Positions 6,339 to 7,574 of a stretch of 7,574 bases of DNA are shown here, in pieces. The notes under the pieces are model-generated. The model searched no databases. It saw only the letters and a program-made list of their open reading frames with translations, and was not told the DNA's origin. Both the position numbers and the translations under genes were made by a program. Position 1 is the first letter of the stretch. Each line of letters opens with the position of its first letter. Origin of the DNA: Lentisphaerota bacterium (lineage in GTDB: Bacteria > Verrucomicrobiota > Lentisphaeria > Oligosphaerales > PUNB01); contig PUNB01000201.1 of NCBI GenBank assembly GCA_003552565.1, forward strand, positions 1 through 7,574, read 5' to 3'.

Positions 6339-7145
6339 ATGACTCTCCAGCCCATTTATACTCCCAACAACACTTACCCCATACATAAACTTGCATTCGA
6401 CTGGACAGGCTGGTTCAAACCGTCTTATCCGACTCAGGAAGATATCCGAACCGCTATCGAGGCCTGTCGGAAGGCATGGTTGAAAGACGGAATCAAGCCT
6501 GAAAATTTCCATTTTAAAAGCAATATACTGCAAATATTGACTCTTAATGAAGTGGGAGTTGACCCGATCTCCTTCTCTCAACGCATCAAAGGGCGCCTGC
6601 AGTATGCTTTGCGCCAAATTGGTTTACGCGATTCATTCAGACGCAAACTCTCCGTGCGAACGCTCGGCGATAATACCCGGAATATCGTTGAAAAATATAT
6701 CCGCAGTCAGGCAGGCAAAAGTAATTATGTGGACCCGCGATTTAAGCGATTTCTCGGAAATTTCACTCTTTCCGACTCAAGTATTCATTTAAAGGAAGCG
6801 TCTCATACTATAAGCGGGCGCTACTGGTATAATTTACATCTGGTCATAGTAGTGGCCGACCGGCGTTGCCCGGTTACGCGAAATGATAATTTTACAAAAT
6901 TATATGACACTTGCGCGGCCATTGCCCAAAAGAAAGGCTATAAGATTTCTCACTTGTCTATCATGCCCGATCATATTCACGCCGCCATCCGTGGAGCAGT
7001 GGATCATTCACCGGAGTCCATCGCACTTGGATTTATGAATAATTTAAGCTATGTGATGGGCTATAACCAATGTTGGAGCCGGGAATATTATGTTGGGACA
7101 TTCAGCGAATACTCCATAGAAAAATTGCAAGGTGAGACACTTTAA
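6339..7145 (+). CDS. Y1 (HUH) transposase with two tandem Y1-like modules, IS200/REP-associated type
   Basis: A 268-aa protein, longer than the roughly 130-180 aa usual for IS200 TnpA and many RAYTs. The C-terminal module (about 155-268) is a recognisable Y1 domain: YWYNLHLVIVV (162-172), the HUH motif PDHIHA (H212, H214), a helix SPESIALGFMNNLSYVMG, then YYVGTFSEY (250-258). The N-terminal module (about 15-130) looks like a second, degenerate copy. It has a helix SQRIKGRLQYALRQ (80-93), LSVRTLGDNTRNIVEKYIRSQ with Y120 in the position of the nucleophilic tyrosine helix, but NILQILTL where the HUH should be. Family function: single-strand cleavage and joining of DNA at hairpin-marked ends. The gene is flanked by direct repeats; its TAA stop is the first triplet of the right repeat. 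No ribosome site is visible at the ATG. Transposase identity is well supported; the two-module reading is inference. Confidence 0.85.
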   Translation: MTLQPIYTPNNTYPIHKLAFDWTGWFKPSYPTQEDIRTAIEACRKAWLKDGIKPENFHFKSNILQILTLNEVGVDPISFSQRIKGRLQYALRQIGLRDSFRRKLSVRTLGDNTRNIVEKYIRSQAGKSNYVDPRFKRFLGNFTLSDSSIHLKEASHTISGRYWYNLHLVIVVADRRCPVTRNDNFTKLYDTCAAIAQKKGYKISHLSIMPDHIHAAIRGAVDHSPESIALGFMNNLSYVMGYNQCWSREYYVGTFSEYSIEKLQGETL

Positions 7146-7330
7146 TCTGTCGCTCCGCCGGGACAAGCCCGACGGGGGCGGGGGACAAGAGCCTCGCGGA
7201 AGAAAAAGCGCACCCCAAAAAAAAGCGAGTACTAAGACCCCGCCGACCTTGCGTCGGCGGTGAATCAGATTAGAGCAAAAACACAAGCGCAAAACAGGGC
7301 AAGCTTCTGATCTTCATCTCCGCCCTCAGC
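7143..7330 (+). repeat. Right copy of the direct repeat flanking the transposase
   Basis: It begins at the TAA stop codon of the transposase and matches the left copy in two blocks (7143-7195 exact, 7234-7330 with one mismatch). The central 38 bp (7196-7233) lack the AAGGCC/GGCCTT hairpin of the left copy and instead contain an A8 run. Hairpins H1 (7155-7175) and H3 (7240-7260) are kept unchanged. Homology stops at CCCTCAGC. Confidence 0.93.
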
Positions 7331-7346
7331 GCTCCTCGAATTGTGC

Positions 7347-7384
7347 AAGAAAAAGCGCGCCTGCTTTGTTTAAAACAGGCGCGC
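7347..7384 (-). terminator. Intrinsic terminator for the transketolase gene
   Basis: Perfect 9-bp arms GCGCGCCTG (7355-7363) and CAGGCGCGC (7376-7384) enclose a 12-nt loop. On the minus strand the stem is followed directly by TTTTTCTT (7354-7347). It lies 40 nt past the transketolase stop. On the plus strand no T-run follows, so it should act only on leftward transcription and shield the transposase unit from read-through. Confidence 0.9.
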
Positions 7385-7424
7385 CTTCAACTTGCATTAC
7401 AAAATAATTCCCGTACTCGAGTTC

Positions 7425-7574
7425 TTATGAGCGCAAATAATTACGCACTCTTTCCGCCACTTTTTCGGGAGTGAACCCGTATTCTTCCGCCAGCTTTTCC
7501 GCCGGACCGGAGTCACCAAAGCTATCCAGACCGATGGACAAACCATCGTCACCAGCGTAACGACTCCAGCCAAA
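7425..7574 (-). CDS. tkt: Transketolase, C-terminal end (5' part outside window)
   Basis: Only the last 49 codons and the TAA stop are present. They read FGWSRYAGDD, then LSIGLDSFGDSGPAEKLAEE, then YGFTPEKVAERVRNYL. This matches the standard transketolase C-terminus (GW.RY.G..G..IG.D.FG.S.P...L....GFT.E.V). The enzyme is thiamine-diphosphate dependent and moves two-carbon units in the non-oxidative pentose phosphate pathway; the thiamine-binding and catalytic parts lie outside the window. A strong intrinsic terminator follows. The related DXP synthase ends differently, so transketolase is the better call. Confidence 0.9.
   Translation of the reverse strand, partial: FGWSRYAGDDGLSIGLDSFGDSGPAEKLAEEYGFTPEKVAERVRNYLRS

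Larger units (their letters stand above)
6006..7330 (+). mobile_element. Transposase unit flanked by long direct repeats (REP/RAYT-like)
   Basis: A single Y1 transposase gene lies between a 215-bp left repeat and a 188-bp right repeat in the same orientation, in the convergent gap between the protease and transketolase genes. The repeats contain compact GC-rich hairpins of the kind bound by Y1 (HUH) transposases. No terminal inverted repeats and no obvious target-site duplication are visible, which fits an IS200/REP-type mechanism rather than a DDE element. The true ends are uncertain: the outer limits given are simply the ends of the shared sequence. The flanking genes are not interrupted. 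Confidence 0.65.

Noticed and set aside
7044..7292. An 82-codon minus-strand open frame over the end of the transposase and the right repeat
   Set aside because: It is antisense to the transposase end and to repeat hairpins; its glycine/proline/arginine-rich translation reflects the G-runs.
6006..7330. CRISPR array or toxin-antitoxin unit
   Set aside because: There are only two long repeats around a gene, with no regular short repeat-spacer pattern and no cas, toxin or antitoxin-like protein.

Overview
This is bacterial chromosomal DNA of roughly even base composition, dense with genes. It carries five host protein genes, two of them cut by the window edges, and one transposase unit inside a convergent gap. 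The leftmost gene is an O-antigen ligase/polymerase-type membrane protein, which suggests a Gram-negative envelope. A large family-20 hexosaminidase together with a two-module Y1 transposase is reminiscent of the PVC group (Lentisphaerae/Kiritimatiellae-like lineages). That placement is a weak inference, because no marker gene in the window fixes the taxonomy.

Layout. Positions 1-1244 (minus) hold an O-antigen ligase-like protein that runs off the left edge. It is divergent from a cytoplasmic GH20 beta-N-acetylhexosaminidase (1332-3194, plus). The two share a compact region with overlapping, mirror-image promoter boxes. A 269-bp convergent gap (3195-3463) has no credible gene but contains a 12-bp tandem duplication and several stem-loops. 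Next comes a minus-strand two-gene unit, folB (dihydroneopterin aldolase) followed by a membrane-anchored alpha/beta hydrolase, with an ATGA stop/start overlap. Divergent from folB is a site-2-protease family intramembrane metalloprotease with two C-terminal CBS domains (4825-6000, plus). At the right edge (7425-7574, minus) is the C-terminal end of transketolase, followed by a clear intrinsic terminator on its strand.

The most unusual part is 6006-7330, between the protease and transketolase genes. A Y1 (HUH) transposase of 268 aa sits between two long direct repeats (215 and 188 bp). Each repeat carries two GC-rich hairpins that look like inverted versions of one another, a REP/BIME-like arrangement. 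The transposase reads as two Y1-like modules in tandem. The first has lost the HUH histidines but keeps a tyrosine in a YI..Q context. The second keeps the HUH motif (PDHIHA) but ends before the place where that tyrosine would lie. This suggests a single-chain pseudo-dimer with one composite active site, and it is the main candidate for something undescribed here.

Functionally, the host genes are general housekeeping: envelope glycan assembly, hexosamine turnover, folate synthesis, membrane proteolysis and the pentose phosphate pathway. They do not form one pathway.
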